DNA of 64,000 nt from Anniella stebbinsi (GCA_029215795.1 JARDYH010000003.1:14397001-14461000); one strand, 5' to 3'; shown: positions 33,786 to 45,783, counted from the first letter of the stretch. Notes: generated by a model not told the origin, from the sequence alone. A program made the numbers and translations.

Positions 33786-34104
33786 TAGGCTGACCATATG
33801 AAAAGGAGGACAGGGCTCATGTAACTTTAACTGTTGTAGAGAAAAGGGAATTTCAGCCAGTGTCATTTGTATGCAATTAGTTCCTGGTGAAACCCCTCTT
33901 CATCACAACTGTTAAAGTTGCAGGGCCCCTGCCTTCTTTTGTATATGGTCACTCTAGTATAGTGCCTGCAACTTTAACTGTTGTGATGAAGAGGGAATTT
34001 CGCCAGGAACTAATTGCATACAAATGACACTGGCTGAAATTCCCTTTTCTCTACAACAGTTAAAGTTACAGGAGCCCTGTCCTCCTTTTCATATGGTCAG
34101 CCTA
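33786..34104 (-). mobile_element. Family A foldback hAT MITE, full length
   Basis: Starts TAGGCTGACCATATGAAAAG and ends CATATGGTCAGCCTA. GTCTTGCC lies directly before it (33778-33785) and again at 34109-34116, but with four extra bases AAGA between element and duplication. Type I ends. Confidence 0.92.
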
Positions 34105-34315
34105 AAGAGTCTTGCCTCATGTGTGGCAAAGCTCAGCAGAGATGGTGCCATGGAGGGCATGTTGGTAGGTCTCTGTGAGCTCGCAAGTGCTTGTAGGCAC
34201 TGCGTTGAGTACCCCAGCGTGTACTCCTGACTATGGTTTATAGTTAGGCTGGGGTGCTGCTATTAACACTGCCTGTGGCTGCCACCATCTTGCTCAAGCT
34301 GTCATGACAAAAGGA

Positions 34316-34790
34316 TGTAAGAAGAGCCATACAGGATCAGACCAAGGGTCCATCTATTCCAGCACTCTGTCCGCACAATGGCCAACCATCTGTTGACCAG
34401 GAACCCACAAGCAGGACACAAGTGCAACAGCACCCTCCAGCCATGTTCCCCAGCAACTGGTGTATACAGGCTTACTGCCCCTGACACTGGAGGCAGCACA
34501 TAGCCATCAGAACTAGTAGCCATGGATAGCCTTCTCCTCCAGGAATTTATCCAACCCCCTTTTAAAGCCCTCCAAATCGGTGGCCAGCACCACATCTTGT
34601 GGGTGGGAATTCCATCATTTAATTCTGTGCTGTATAAAGAAGCACTTTGTTTTATCTGTCCTGAATCTCCCACCAATCAGCTTCATGGGATCACCCCTTT
34701 TGGTTCTAGTATTATGAGAGAGGGAGAGACACGTGTCGCTATTCACATTCTCTGCACCATGCATAATTTTGTATGCAATCACCAACAGAG
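34316..34790 (-). repeat. CR1-type LINE 3' end
   Basis: Same order as 29790-30225, extending further to 'ccatgcataattttgtatgc'. Confidence 0.78.
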
Positions 34791-35990
34791 TTTGTTTCAT
34801 GAATTCCTTTCTCCCCATTAGGTTTATGGAGCTCATGTTAGTGAAAGGAAAAGCTGATCACAATGCCGCAATGCCAGCGTTGATATTGCGTCCCTCCTTT
34901 AAAAGACCGTGGGTGCATTTTAAACAAAAGAGTGGACTATTACGTGTTTTAAATAAACACGGCTTAGCCTATAAACTTCAGTAGAAACTTTGAGACAGAG
35001 GATAAACAGAAGTGCATAAACAAACCCAACAATGAACAAAACCATTTGCTACCAACTAACCCCAGTTTAAACAGCATGAATCATATTCACAGCCAACCCA
35101 GTTGTTAGTGCACAGATTACAAAACCAGCTTCACTACATCCGTGAGTGTGGAAGCCCTTCTGCCTGGAAGTGGGGGTGGGTGGGACATTAGGAACTGAAG
35201 GAAGCGGGAATTCAGGATTGTGCCCCCCCTCCCACCACTCTCTCCCCAGCATGTCAGTCACTCCTTCTGAACAGAGCCTACATGCATACAAACCGTCCAC
35301 AGATAGCAGCGTGTCTTTGCTATTGGTGTGGTGGGGCGGGTGGAGGCTCTGCTTTTCTGAGTATGCAGGCTCTCTTCAAAAGTTGCAATGAATATGCCTA
35401 CGGGGACACGCCAGCGGGCGTGCTTGTGATTCCCATTCAGTGAATGCACACATGTTGTGGGAAGAGATTTCTAGACATTGAATGTCTTACCACCTTTTGT
35501 TATTTATATACAGTGCTATGCACTATATCAGAAATAGGAAATACATTTTGGCCCAAGGCCAGATTACCAGCCAGGAAACCTCCCCGGGGCCACATCCCAG
35601 CTGTGGGCATGGCCAGAGCCCAAGTGGGCACAACAAAGACCTCAGTCTCTCCCTTCCTCTCACTCATCATTCTCTCACACACAGTATTCCTACAATAACA
35701 TGCGACCTTGACAACAGACCCACACCCCAATCTAAAAATGACACCACCTAAACTCATATTACATCATCACACAGTGACTGACTACTTAAAATCACACACC
35801 TGCAACCACTCAGAAATATGGAGCGGTTGGGAGTGTAAACATGATCATCTCTCTTAATGGATGGAGACAAAGACCTGACTCTATATGCAGTTACACCTGT
35901 TACATTGCCAACATTTAAATATTTTTTAAAAAAAAAAAAACTCTGGGTGACGCTCTTTAAATTCCTTCCACAATTCTTCCAATTCCTTTT
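34791..35990. other. Gene-free stretch
   Basis: No recognised gene or repeat, except an A run at about 35928-35940. Confidence 0.3.
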
Positions 35991-35993
35991 TCC

Positions 35994-36496
35994 TCTCCAG
36001 GCTTGAACTCTAGCAACAACAACAACAACCTATAAAGCCTTACATGGCTTGGGACCACAATATCTGATGGAACGCCTCTCCCGACATGAACCTACCTGTA
36101 CACTACGCTCAACATCTAAGGCCCTCCTCTGAGTGCCTACCCTGAGGGAACTCAGAGGACAGTAACAAGGGAGAAGGCCTTCTCTGTGGTGGCCCCTCAA
36201 TTGTGGAATGATCTCCTCGATGAGGCCCACCTGGCACCAACTCTGTTTGTTATCTTTTCAACGTCAGGTCAAAACTTTTCTTTTCTCCCAGGCATTTTAA
36301 CAGCTTAAGCTGACGTTTTTGGCCAGGCTTAAAAGTTTAAAATGTTTTCAATATCAGGCTGTTTTATGTTTTATGGTTTAAAATTTTGTATATTGACTTT
36401 TTAATGTTCAATGTTTTTAATTTTTGTAAACTGCCCAGAGAGTTTCGGCTATGGGGTGGTAGATAAATGTAATAAATAAATAACAACAACAACAAA
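35994..36496 (+). repeat. L2-like LINE 3' end
   Basis: Plus-strand coding remnant: 'KALHGLGPQYLMERL' and a WNDL-type region, broken by stops and shifts. Followed by a 3' UTR, 'ggctatggggtggtagataaatg' and an (AATA)/(AAC) tail. Inverse of 18060-18560. Confidence 0.8.
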
Positions 36497-36639
36497 TGGT
36501 TCCACAAGGTTGAGGCAGAAGATGGCTGGGCATGATGTGGATTGTATAGCCTTCCTCAAGTTGTCATCGGAAAAAGTCCTCCTCTAAACCCCGGAGCAAT
36601 TGTGCACTTAAAAAAAAAATCATTAAAATACTAATGTTG

Positions 36640-37148
36640 ATGATGATGGATAAACACCAATCTTAAAATCACTCCACTGACTGCCAATTAGTTTCCGGGC
36701 GAAGTATAAAGTGTTGGTTATTACCTTTCAAGCCCTACCTGGTTTGGGTCCAGGTTACCTGCGGGATCGCCTTCTCCCGTATAATCCGCCCCACACACTC
36801 AGGTCCTCTGGGAAGAATTTACTCCAGTCAGCCAGAACTAGGCTGGCAAGTGTTACCCAGAGGACCTTCTCTTCTGCCGCTCCCAGACTGTGGAATGGCC
36901 TGCCAGAGGAGATTCGACAAATTAGTAGTCTTCTGGAATTTAAGAGAGCCGTGAAGACTGATCTCTTCCGACAGGCCTACCCAGTTGAATTTTAAGATTT
37001 TTTAATAATGTATTTGTTTTTATCTGTTTTAATGGTTTATCTATTTTACGATTTTTATATTTATATTTATTGTTGTCCCCCGCCTCGATCTGGATGGAGA
37101 GGCGGGTTAGAAATAAAATAAATAAAATAAATAATAAATAAATAAACA
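36640..37148 (+). repeat. L2-like LINE 3' end, second subfamily
   Basis: The frame 36711-36995 reads FQALPGLGPGYLRDRL, RTFSSAAPRLWNGLPEEIR and FKRAVKTDLFRQAYP and then stops, the usual C-terminus of L2/CR1-group ORF2. A short 3' UTR ends in an AAATA-rich tail at 37115-37145. The coding tail is unusually well kept. Confidence 0.82.
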
Positions 37149-37734
37149 GATAAATATGTGGTGGGAGATGGGTGCATGAGCTAGTCGTCTGATCACTTGT
37201 AAAAAAAAATGCATGTCTGTCGTTTTAGTTGCAAAGCTGGACTGACCCAATTCACATGTAAACGGTGGAAACATGAAGGTTAATTAACTGATTCTAATTA
37301 ATTATTAATTTATTGATTAATTAACCCATGATAGCGCTCCATAGTCATTTGGAATAGCTGAATAGCTTTTACATCTGCAGATACAGGATTTGCGCTTTCC
37401 TTCCTCTGCTTTTCTTTTTTCTTTTTTGCACTCTGCTTACAAGAAAGTATCCCATTTTCACAACTGAATCATGGGATCAAATTCTGTTTTCGCTCTTTCT
37501 CACTTGGAAGCATTTGCTGCTACAACACATCTGCGTTTAGCTTACCAGCAGCTGCAGAACATCCTCTGAAAGAGATTTCATGAACAATGAAGAAAATCAA
37601 GATCTAATTGCTGGGGGGGGGGGGAGGTGCAGATGACTCAGGGTTGCAGTAGGAACTGAATGCATTTAAGAAACAACAACACCCATCTTGTCTCTAGAAG
37701 TCTTTGGCATTATCCAGTCTTTATAGTCTGCTAA
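37149..37734. other. Gene-free stretch
   Basis: AT-rich with TTAATTAA-type motifs around 37280-37325 and a G run at 37612-37624. Confidence 0.3.
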
Positions 37735-37835
37735 ATCAGCCTTCCCCAACATGGTGCACTCCAGATGTCTGGAGCAACAACTCCCAGCTGGCTGGGGCAT
37801 AATGGGAGTTGTAGTCCCACACATCTGGAGAGGAA
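37735..37835. repeat. Family F short palindromic repeat
   Basis: 'ttccccaacatggtgcactcc' and 'ctccagatgtctgg' at one end, 'gggagttgtagtcccacacat' and 'ctggag' at the other. Confidence 0.65.
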
Positions 37836-38030
37836 GGCCTCTCTGAGCACAATTTCAGCTACCCCATTCACAACACAGCTGAAGGTCAGGAAGACTCATT
37901 CAGAAGTAGGTCTTCCAGTCCCTGGAAAGAATGGCTCCAGGATCCTACTGACAGACAGGTTCATCAAGATCCATTGTACCTGGAAGTCCAGGGGGGCAAC
38001 ACAAGACTGGCCAAAACCAGGACCCAAGGA

Positions 38031-38213
38031 TAGGGTGACCACAAGAAAAGGACGACAGGGCTCCTGTGTCTTTAACTGTTGCATAGAAAAGGGAATTTCA
38101 GAAGGGGTCATTTGTGTGCATGCAGCAACTGATGAAATTGGGAAGTATATAACTGTAATAAATAAACAGTAAAAGCTGCAGGAGTCCTGCCTTCTGACCA
38201 GATACAAAAGAGG
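38031..38213. mobile_element. Family A hAT MITE monomer, diverged
   Basis: Starts TAGGGTGACCACAAGAAAAG and follows the variant 2 monomer. An ATAAATAA-type insertion sits near 38145-38170. Right end decays near 'gaccagatacaaaag'. Confidence 0.75.
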
Positions 38214-38221
38214 ATTGTTCC

Positions 38222-38296
38222 CCACACTTCAGCATCTGCCACCTGATGTGGCTGCTTCACTCTGCCTAGTGGGAGGGCCAGCCCTGAAAAGTAAGT
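38222..38296. repeat. Family H fragment
   Basis: 'tctgccacctgatgtggctgc' and 'gagggccagccct' match 5305-5640. Confidence 0.45.
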
Positions 38297-38335
38297 CAAG
38301 TATAGCCACTGTTGAAAATGGGATGATGGAGCCTT

Positions 38336-38805
38336 GGGCCAGATCTACACCAAGCAGGAAATGACACTTTGAAAACAGTTTGAAAACTGTATATGTAGGC
38401 TGACCATATGAAAAGGAGGACAGGACTCATGTAACTTTAACAGTTGTAGAGAAAAGGGAATTTCAGCCAGTGTCATTTGTATGCAATTAGTCCCTGGTGA
38501 AATCCCCTCTTCATCACAACAGTTAAAGTTGCAGGCACTATACTAGAGTGACCATATACAAAAGAAGGCAGGGCCCCTGCAACTTTAACTGGTGTGATGA
38601 AGAGGGAATTTCACCAGGAACTAATTGCATACAAAGGACACTGGCTGAAATTCCCTTTTCTCTACAACTGCTAAAGTTACATGAGCCCTGTCCTCCTTTT
38701 CATATGGTCAGCCTATGTATATGGAGTGTGTCCTGGGCCCCAACAATTGTTTAAACAATTGTTTAAACCGTTTTAAAGCAGTAGTGTAGATCCTGCCTTG
38801 GTCTG
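38336..38805 (+). repeat. Family K repeat split by family A
   Basis: Outer parts 38336-38395 and 38716-38805 carry 'ggccagatctacaccaagc' at one end and 'gtagtgtagatcctgcc' at the other, weak inverted ends. The insertion duplicates TGTATATG inside it, so the empty element can be rebuilt as about 140 bp. Confidence 0.68.
38396..38715 (+). mobile_element. Family A foldback hAT MITE, full length, nested
   Basis: Starts TAGGCTGACCATATGAAAAG and ends CATATGGTCAGCCTA. A perfect 8-bp duplication TGTATATG lies at 38388-38395 and 38716-38723. Type I ends. Confidence 0.96.
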
Positions 38806-39034
38806 ATCCAACACGGCTGTTCTTATAACCTGAAGACTCTTGTTCGGTCCTATTTATACTATTTATGCCACTGGTCCTATTTATACTACAACCTTGCATC
38901 TGATTTAAACATTGTTGTCAGGTTAAGAACTTTGAATCCTTTGCACCAGAGCCTCAAAGTCATCCGTTTTTCCTCAGAATTATCAAGGGTGCTATACTTT
39001 GATTGCAATTGATTCAAAAATTATGCATAACTTA

Positions 39035-39200
39035 TTTATTAATTTATTTAATTTGTATTCCTGCCTTTCTACCAAAAAAAAAAGGCACTCAAGGTGGCTG
39101 AAAATAAGGTATAGATTAAAACTTAACACCTTAATTAAAAACAGAACATGAAAACAAAAAAATGAAAAAGAAAACAATAAAATAAATAAACAGCACTGAT
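39035..39200 (-). repeat. L2-like LINE 3' UTR fragment
   Basis: AT-rich tail then 'cctgcctttctacc' and 'ggcactcaaggtggctg', the inverted LINE end. Confidence 0.5.
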
Positions 39201-39224
39201 ATGATTTTTTCATGATTTATATAT

Positions 39225-39385
39225 GCCAAAAGAGAGACATGATGGAGGTGTACAAAATTATGCATGGTGTGGAGAAAGTAGTTAGGTAGACATTTTTCTT
39301 CCTCTCTCATGATACTAGAACCCAGGATCATCCCATGAAACTGATTGGTGGGACATTCAGGACAGATAAAAATAAAAATTCTTTG
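39225..39385 (+). repeat. CR1-type LINE fragment
   Basis: 'gtacaaaattatgcatggtgtgg' to 'ctgattggtgggacattc', the inverse of part of 34316-34790. Confidence 0.65.
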
Positions 39386-39409
39386 TCTGCAAGCAGAAAG
39401 ACAATAGAA

Positions 39410-39640
39410 AGGGAGCCAAGCTAACTTCCCTCAGCAGAGAGTTCCAGAGCCTTGGAGCAGCCACCAAGAAGGCCCTCTCACATGTCCCCACCAAACGTGC
39501 TCTGATGGTGGTGGGACTGAGAGAAGGACCTCTTCTGAAGGTCTTAAAATCCAGGCAGGCTCATATGGGAGAAGGCAGCCTTTCAGATAGCCTGGTCCAA
39601 GTTATATAGGACTTAATAGGACATGACCATCACTTTTGAG
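39410..39640 (-). repeat. L2-like LINE ORF2 fragment
   Basis: Inverse of ORF2-tail sequence ('agagttccagagccttggagc', 'aaggccctctcacatg'), related to 62167-62508 and 18225-18500. Confidence 0.6.
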
Positions 39641-39654
39641 TTGTGCCTGGAAAC

Positions 39655-39790
39655 TGTGGAGGCTGGTGGCTCCGATGTCAGTGGGTCAGTGGATCCGCTC
39701 TGGATTTCAGTCAAAAAGGTGCTCTGAAGTCAGTGTGCTGGTGAATCTGCTCTGGGTTTCAGCCAGAACCAGTCAGAACTCTAAAGGAGC
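39655..39790. repeat. GGAGGCTGGTGGCTC repeat
   Basis: Second clear copy of the repeat at 4238. It shows two internal 'tctgggtttcag'-type subrepeats. Confidence 0.5.
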
Positions 39791-40245
39791 TCTAAATGTT
39801 CACCTCCCATAATGCAACAGACTGAGGACCTAACAACACTATCAACGAGTGGTATATAGGCACCACTCGTAGCTGGATAAATATATGGATATTTGGTCTG
39901 CTTTTCTTGAAACTTATGCAAAATCTCCCCCCCCCCCGGCTTTTAAAAAATGTTGTACTTGATGGAATATTGATATTTCCATGCATGTAATTTCTTGTTC
40001 TTTTTTCTTTTCGCCCTTTGTTTTCTGTTTTGTTTTGCTAAATCAACAATGAAAAGAAAAATTTATAAAAACAGTGCCCATTATTTTAAGGCTGTCACTT
40101 CGTCACACCAGAAGTGATGACTAGAAAAAAAATAAAGAGAGAGACAGGGGGGTACCTCTTCATGGCTTATTTGGATCGCCTTTACTTTGTTCTGATGTCA
40201 TTTTGTACACACAAATGGGGCGCAGATCAGACATCTATGCGACTT
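39791..40245. other. Gene-free stretch
   Basis: No feature recognised except a C run near 39929. Confidence 0.3.
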
Positions 40246-40249
40246 ATAG

Positions 40250-40640
40250 CCTCCATTAACGTGCATTTCCAAGATGTCAATTAAACACGACTCTTAATGT
40301 TTCTCCGATGTTTGATCACATTTTGGTCGTGTAAACCTCCACTGCCCATTCGGATTAATGCTAATCGTGGGTGTAGTTTGGTGGACAGGGCTTGGCCTAC
40401 CCCCAAGTTTACTGCCACTTTTCCCACTTTCCTCGGGGGCGGTATTTTCAGGATACAGGGGAAGGTACTTTCATCAAATTACCCACGTTCAACCCTATAG
40501 CTGTGATCCTGCTCTGCTGCAAAACTCCTCCCTCCTACTTCCTTCTTCTTCTCTGTCCAGTAATGGCTGATCTCAAGTTTCCGGAACTAAAAGTAAAGTT
40601 TCTTTTCAATACCCACTGAAATCTTTCTTTCGTTGAGACG
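40250..40640 (+). repeat. Family L repeat
   Basis: Shares 'cccacgttcaacc', 'actctgcagcgaaactcc'-like and GTGTAAACCTCC-like blocks with 41880-42215. Class unknown. Confidence 0.45.
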
Positions 40641-41430
40641 AATGGATACTCACATGGAGCTGGTTCGACAGGAATCAAGGGGGTTGGAATAATGTGCGTG
40701 CTTCATTTTTAGAATAACTTGCGGTCCGCTAAGGCTACCCTTCCCTCCCTCGCTTCCTTGCTGGAATAATGCCTGGAAAAAGGAAGGGGAAGTTCTTTAC
40801 ATGCAAGGCTGTTCCTGCCATTGAGCACTGTTACTCAGGAATAAGGAGCATTGAGCAGGTGGGGGGACTTGCTCCCTGGGAAGCTTAGTGCCCAAGCGTG
40901 CATTGTGCTTCATATCTACCATTCCTTCTTTTATTGATTTTCCTGGAACTTTTGTGTGTGTGTGTGTGTGTGTGTATCGCAATGAAAAGAACACTTATTT
41001 TATTATCATAAAGCAATGCAATATCTTTATCCTACTAATGGTTACATGTGGGCACAAGCCCATTGAAAAGTGTGGCCAGAGCAATCTGAAAGGCACAGCG
41101 CAAGTGGGGAAAACGCAGGGGATTGGGAGGAACGCGCCAAACAAAAGGGAAACTGCAACAATCATATGGAAATTAATGTCAGTCGACAGCCGGCTCTCCC
41201 AAGTTGGGCTGTCCCCTGCCGTGCCGGTCATTCAAATGGCACTGCTGGTTGCCGGAGTGGTACCGGAGAGCGGGCATGCCAGACTATACACTCCAGTCTC
41301 CTCATTCTGCACTGAAGGCAACGCAATTGGTAGAACAGCAAGCGGACTGGGCGAGGGGGAAGAGAGGACATCAGTGCCATCCAGTTTTTGTTGTTGTGGG
41401 AAGTGTTCATCCCTCCCGCACTCCTGCATT
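40641..41430. other. Gene-free stretch with (TG)n at 40951-40976
   Basis: The 227-codon plus-strand frame 40888-41571 starts inside the (TG)n repeat region and has no domain; overlapping frames of 80-127 codons exist in the other phases, which argues against coding. Confidence 0.4.
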
Positions 41431-41482
41431 CCCAGTCACCCACCTCTGCGACGCTTCCCAATCACCCACCTCTGCGACGCAG
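41431..41482 (+). repeat. 26-bp tandem duplication
   Basis: Two copies of a unit with TCACCCACCTCTGCGACGC, differing at a few positions. Confidence 0.85.
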
Positions 41483-41879
41483 AGACCAGATGGCATGGCG
41501 AGGTTGCACTCCAGCCAGCTCAGCGTTGGGCATCCCAGAACTGTTGTGAGCTGGCATCTCGGGGTCCGTAGACAGGCAGAACAATAGCCAGTTTGTATGT
41601 AACTGGGGAAATCAGTGCGAAATGCAACATTGTAACGGAAAGGATACACAAAAATTTGTCCTTGAAGCAGCACATTTCCAAGACGGCAGATAAGGGGAAG
41701 CTGCCGCAAGCACGGCTGGGTGGGAGTCCAGTATCCAGCATCTGATTCTTAGCAGGAGCAATAGGGGGAGCGGATGCTACGGGGGCAGCTGTTCACCATG
41801 ACTGTCCAGTACCTGGAAAAATGATGCTTTTATGGTTTTACAATAGGTCCCAAAGCCAATGCTGCCCTGCTAAAAACTG

Positions 41880-42215
41880 TACTTGTAGGTACACCCAATG
41901 TTTAGAAATCGTACCCACATGCGAAGTCGGGAGCAATCATGATTGGACAGGCAATGGCAAGAAAGTCAAGTGGGCGGAGTTTACGAACGGCACGAAAGTC
42001 CGGGGGAGGTACCATCAGGAGACAGGGCGGTGCTTTCGGCAATTTATCCACGTTCAACCATACACCCCTGAACCGACTCTGCAGCGAAACTCCACATATT
42101 AACAATTGTAAAGTACATTTTATGATGCCCGTAATTCGCCTTAATGGCTCTTGTCTACTGCTATTAGACGTAAATACGAATATAAGAAACAGACGTCATG
42201 TAGACGTCGTGTAGA
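41880..42215 (+). repeat. Family L repeat
   Basis: Second copy of 40250-40640, ending 'gtagacctcc' next to the (AG)n repeat. Confidence 0.45.
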
Positions 42216-42220
42216 CCTCC

Positions 42221-42221
<1 letters not shown>

Positions 42222-42257
<36 letters not shown>
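42222..42257 (+). repeat. (AG)n microsatellite
   Basis: About 17 AG units, uninterrupted. Confidence 0.95.
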
Positions 42258-42260
<3 letters not shown>

Positions 42261-43093
42261 AGGTTAGATAATAGAGATAGGCATAGGTCAGTATAGCAAT
42301 TCAGTTGCCTTGAGATGGAATGTCTTGGTTCCTTTAGATATTTTTTTATTCCTCCTTCCCTGGGGTAGGACTGAGATCTTCCCACAGAAAATATCCCCAT
42401 GCTGATTTGGGATGATGGGAAAGGCTGGCTGAAGGCTGAGCTACAGTATAAGCAGCATGTGGTGTATCTATTGCTGAAGAACAGCAACATAGTCCCATCT
42501 TCCTGCTGGAAGTTATTAAGACCTGGAATTCTTTGCAAAGTTTAGGGACATTATAGACGGAGTTGAGTTTTGCATGTTTTATAGGCGCAGAGGTCGGCAA
42601 AAGGACTATATTTATTTACTTACTTTCCCAATCAAAATATAGTTTCTACTTAATTAGCCTTTGATGTAACCTTCTCAAAGTTCTGCGTATTTGGATTGGG
42701 AGTTTTATATCGCACCTGTGTTGGTTTTTCTGTTTAACTTTTTAATGCCTAAGAGGTCACTCAGTGCATTTTGCCATGCCACAGCGGAGCGCTTGTTTTG
42801 CAGATAAGGAGGCCTTTAAGCATCAATATCTCGCGCATGACCTCCGAATTCCAAGCACAATTTATTTATTTAAATTTCTACCCTTCAGGCTCAGGACAGG
42901 AAGCTGCCATTTCAACATTCAAAATATAAGACATATTAAAAACGTGGAGTGCACATTTGTCCATGACTCTTAACAGATGCTAAATTCATGCTTTAAAAAC
43001 AAAAACAAAAAACACCAAGCATTAAAAAAAAACTTGGCTGTAGGCGAACTATACTATACCACACCACACTGTACAGTATAGTATAGATTCTAG
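42258..43093. other. Gene-free stretch
   Basis: 42855-42975 may be an old LINE end ('atttatttaaatttctaccc'). The rest is unassigned. Confidence 0.3.
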
Positions 43094-43497
43094 TGTTACA
43101 GAATTCATAATACTAGAACTCGGGGTCATCACATGAAGCTGATTGATGGGAGATTCCTGACCGATAAAAGGAAGGACTTCTTCACTATGGAACTCGCTAC
43201 TAAAAGATGTAGTGATGGCCACCAATTTGGATGACATTAAAAGGGGTGGGGTTGGATAGATTCCTGGAGGAGACGGTTATCAATTGCTAATAATCCTGAT
43301 GGCTATGTGCTATCTTCAGTATCAGAGGCAGTATGCATATGTACACCTGTTGCTGAGGAACATGGGTGGGAGGGTGCTGCTGCACCGTGTCCTGCTCGCA
43401 GGTCCCTGGTCAACAACTGCTTGGCCACTGTGTGAACAGAGGGCTGGGTTAGATGGAGCCTTGTTCTAATCCAACATGGCTCTTTTTCTGTCCTTAC
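43094..43497 (+). repeat. CR1-type LINE 3' end
   Basis: The longest plus-strand copy of this family: 'tactagaactcggggtcatc' to 'gggttagatggagcc'. Confidence 0.78.
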
Positions 43498-44935
43498 AGA
43501 TGATCCACACAAAATAACAAAAAATTGTTGGTCATGGTATTGTGGTGGGATAACTCGGTTGGACTTTGGTGGTGTGTTCATTCAGACAGCATTCCTACAT
43601 AAAATGATATCAAGAACCTTGTCACACATATTCTGTGAGGTTTGAGCCAAATTATATGATCGGCAGAACCACATGATACAGTTCTTCCTGGGATGTACCA
43701 CTGCAGATTTCAGGCTTTTTCTGTAAGGAATCATTCCAACTTGTGTTCCCTCACTGCAGTCTAAAGTGGTACAATCCAGGAAAGGCTGCATTGCATGAGT
43801 TTGCTGGTCATGTACCTCGGCTCTCAGAATGGGAAAAGGAAAAGTATAGTATAAACAGTCACCTCTGTTCAGTGCTCTGTTTTCCACCCTGTGGATTCCT
43901 TCCCCATCCCTTTCAATAGAAAGGCCTGATCCACATGCATATGTCTTTGCACATGGAATGAATCCCAGTAGTGTAGTGATAAATTTGGAAGATGCTCAGC
44001 ATGATGGGGAAGGTGATGCAGCACCAAGGCTTGCATTTCATGTGAGCCCCCTCCCTGAAGCCCCACCTAATTAAAGGGGAAAGAGGGAATATTCACAAGA
44101 AAACTTCATCATGGAATAATTGTGACTTTAACCATCATAAACAACTGCATAAATGCATCCTGTGCCTTCTGTGGAGGTCTACTCAGAAGCATGTCCTACT
44201 AGGCTCAAGGGGGCCTACTCCCCAGTAAGTGCACTGAGGGTTGCAGTCTTACAGTGAAGGTGGAATTTTGGAAGATGCCTACAGAGAATGCAAGATGCTT
44301 GCTAGGTATGCCTGGGTTCATCCATGCTTTCAACTTCATGCTACAAACTTGTGTAGAACTTGTATAAGTTTAGACCAAAATACAAGATCCGGGTGTAGCA
44401 AATGCACCATGTTAGGTTAAATAAGCTGAACTCCTTTCCGGTGATAGCTGGGGAGGAAAAAAATAAATAAGTTGAGCAAAGTTAGGAGCAGCCAACACTT
44501 TGGGATAAACAACGTAGGAATCCGGGAATATCTAAAAAGCAGCACTTGTCACTTCCTGAATGTTGAGCAAACAGGGTTGTGCAGCTGCATATAATTACAT
44601 GAACCTTAAGGACTGTTTATATAACAGTGATGTATTACACATTCACTGGGATGCAAAATATTAGAGAGGCACTCGCATGTCTGTTAAACTGCCCTCCGCT
44701 ATCGTTGGAGGTGGAAGAAAATCAAAATTCCAGGATGATACTGGTGGTGATGATGCTGATGAAGGCATAAAGTACTGCAGTAGGTCCAGACAGTAACAGC
44801 TCCTGCACTTACATGGCAAATTTCTTTTGGCATGGGAGGGGTGTTTCCAAAGCAATTTGTAATATGTGGATGCGCATGACTCCACCATTCAAGGGGGAGG
44901 AGGATCCACAATTTGGTAGGGTGGACACCTACGAA
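43498..44935. other. Gene-free stretch
   Basis: No gene or shared repeat apart from a piece near 44141-44260 of a reptile-type repeat ('gaggtctactcagaagc'). Confidence 0.3.
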
Positions 44936-44938
44936 TTG

Positions 44939-44966
44939 AAGAAGGAGGAGGAGGAGGAGGAGGAGG
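44939..44966 (+). repeat. (GGA)n repeat
   Basis: About eight GGA units directly before an inverted TTATCACAC end. Confidence 0.85.
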
Positions 44967-45264
44967 CTTTTATCACACCTACCCAGTTTGGTTCTGTGGT
45001 TTCCCCCTCTGTTTCCTATGCGCATGTAGCCTTTTGAATCACACGTGGTCGGTTTTGCTCCAATACCTCAGCTCAGCCTGCTGAACTTGTCTGAACTTGC
45101 CTGAAACGGACTTTGTCCTTTCAGGGTTAAATCGAAACAGAAACTAAAAATGGAGCTGTCAGGGCGCGAGAACAGCGCGAGGGGGACGACATCATGTGCG
45201 AATCCCTCGCTGAAGATCCGGATCAAAGTCATGGTGAGTGTGCTTAAAACTACACGTGTGATAA
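44967..45264 (-). mobile_element. TTATCACAC-ended DNA element
   Basis: Ends TTTATCACAC and GTGTGATAA. Interior is the inverse of 31643 and 62749 ('ttaaatcgaaacagaaac', 'gatccggatcaaagtcatgg'). A second (GGA)n follows at 45268-45296. Confidence 0.68.
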
Positions 45265-45442
45265 CACCCGGAGGAGGAGGAGGAGGAGGAGGAGGAAAGA
45301 GGACAAAAGAGGACACTGATTTGGATAAAATGTGCATGTGCCAATTTATATGCATAGCTATACATCTAGTCATTATTATTGAAATTTAAATTGGAGTAGA
45401 GTTCATTTCACCATAGCGTGGAGGACTTTGACCAGGGCCCCC

Positions 45443-45783
45443 TCCACAAGGATGCGCTTTTGCGCCCAGTTCGGGGATTATGCGCATTATCGCGGAGGCG
45501 CATTTACTCCTAATCCCTCTGCACGGGAGGCGGCGAGAGGCGGCGAAGCGCATTAATTGATGTCCAAAAAGCGCTTTACAAGAAGTTAATGCGCATAATC
45601 GCTTGTTCACACGGCGAAAATGCGCTTTAACGGCCGGAGCAAAATAAAAGTCGCTATTTAACGCGCATTCGATAATGCGCATAATCCGGGAGATAACGCG
45701 CCTCTACGCCCGTTTTGCGCTCCGCTGGTGTGGAGGTAAAATTTATAATGAGCCTTCAAAGAGCATTAAACCTCTCTTGTGGA
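45443..45783 (-). mobile_element. GCGCATTA-rich non-autonomous DNA element
   Basis: Inverse of 11341-11683. Ends TCCACAAG and CTTGTGGA. Flanking octamers GGGCCCCC and GGCACCCC agree at six positions, a possible decayed 8-bp duplication. CpG is still abundant in its GCGC motifs. Confidence 0.7.

Noticed and set aside
40888..41571. 227-codon plus-strand frame
   Set aside because: Translates a (TG)n repeat and a 26-bp duplication, with long competing frames in the other phases.
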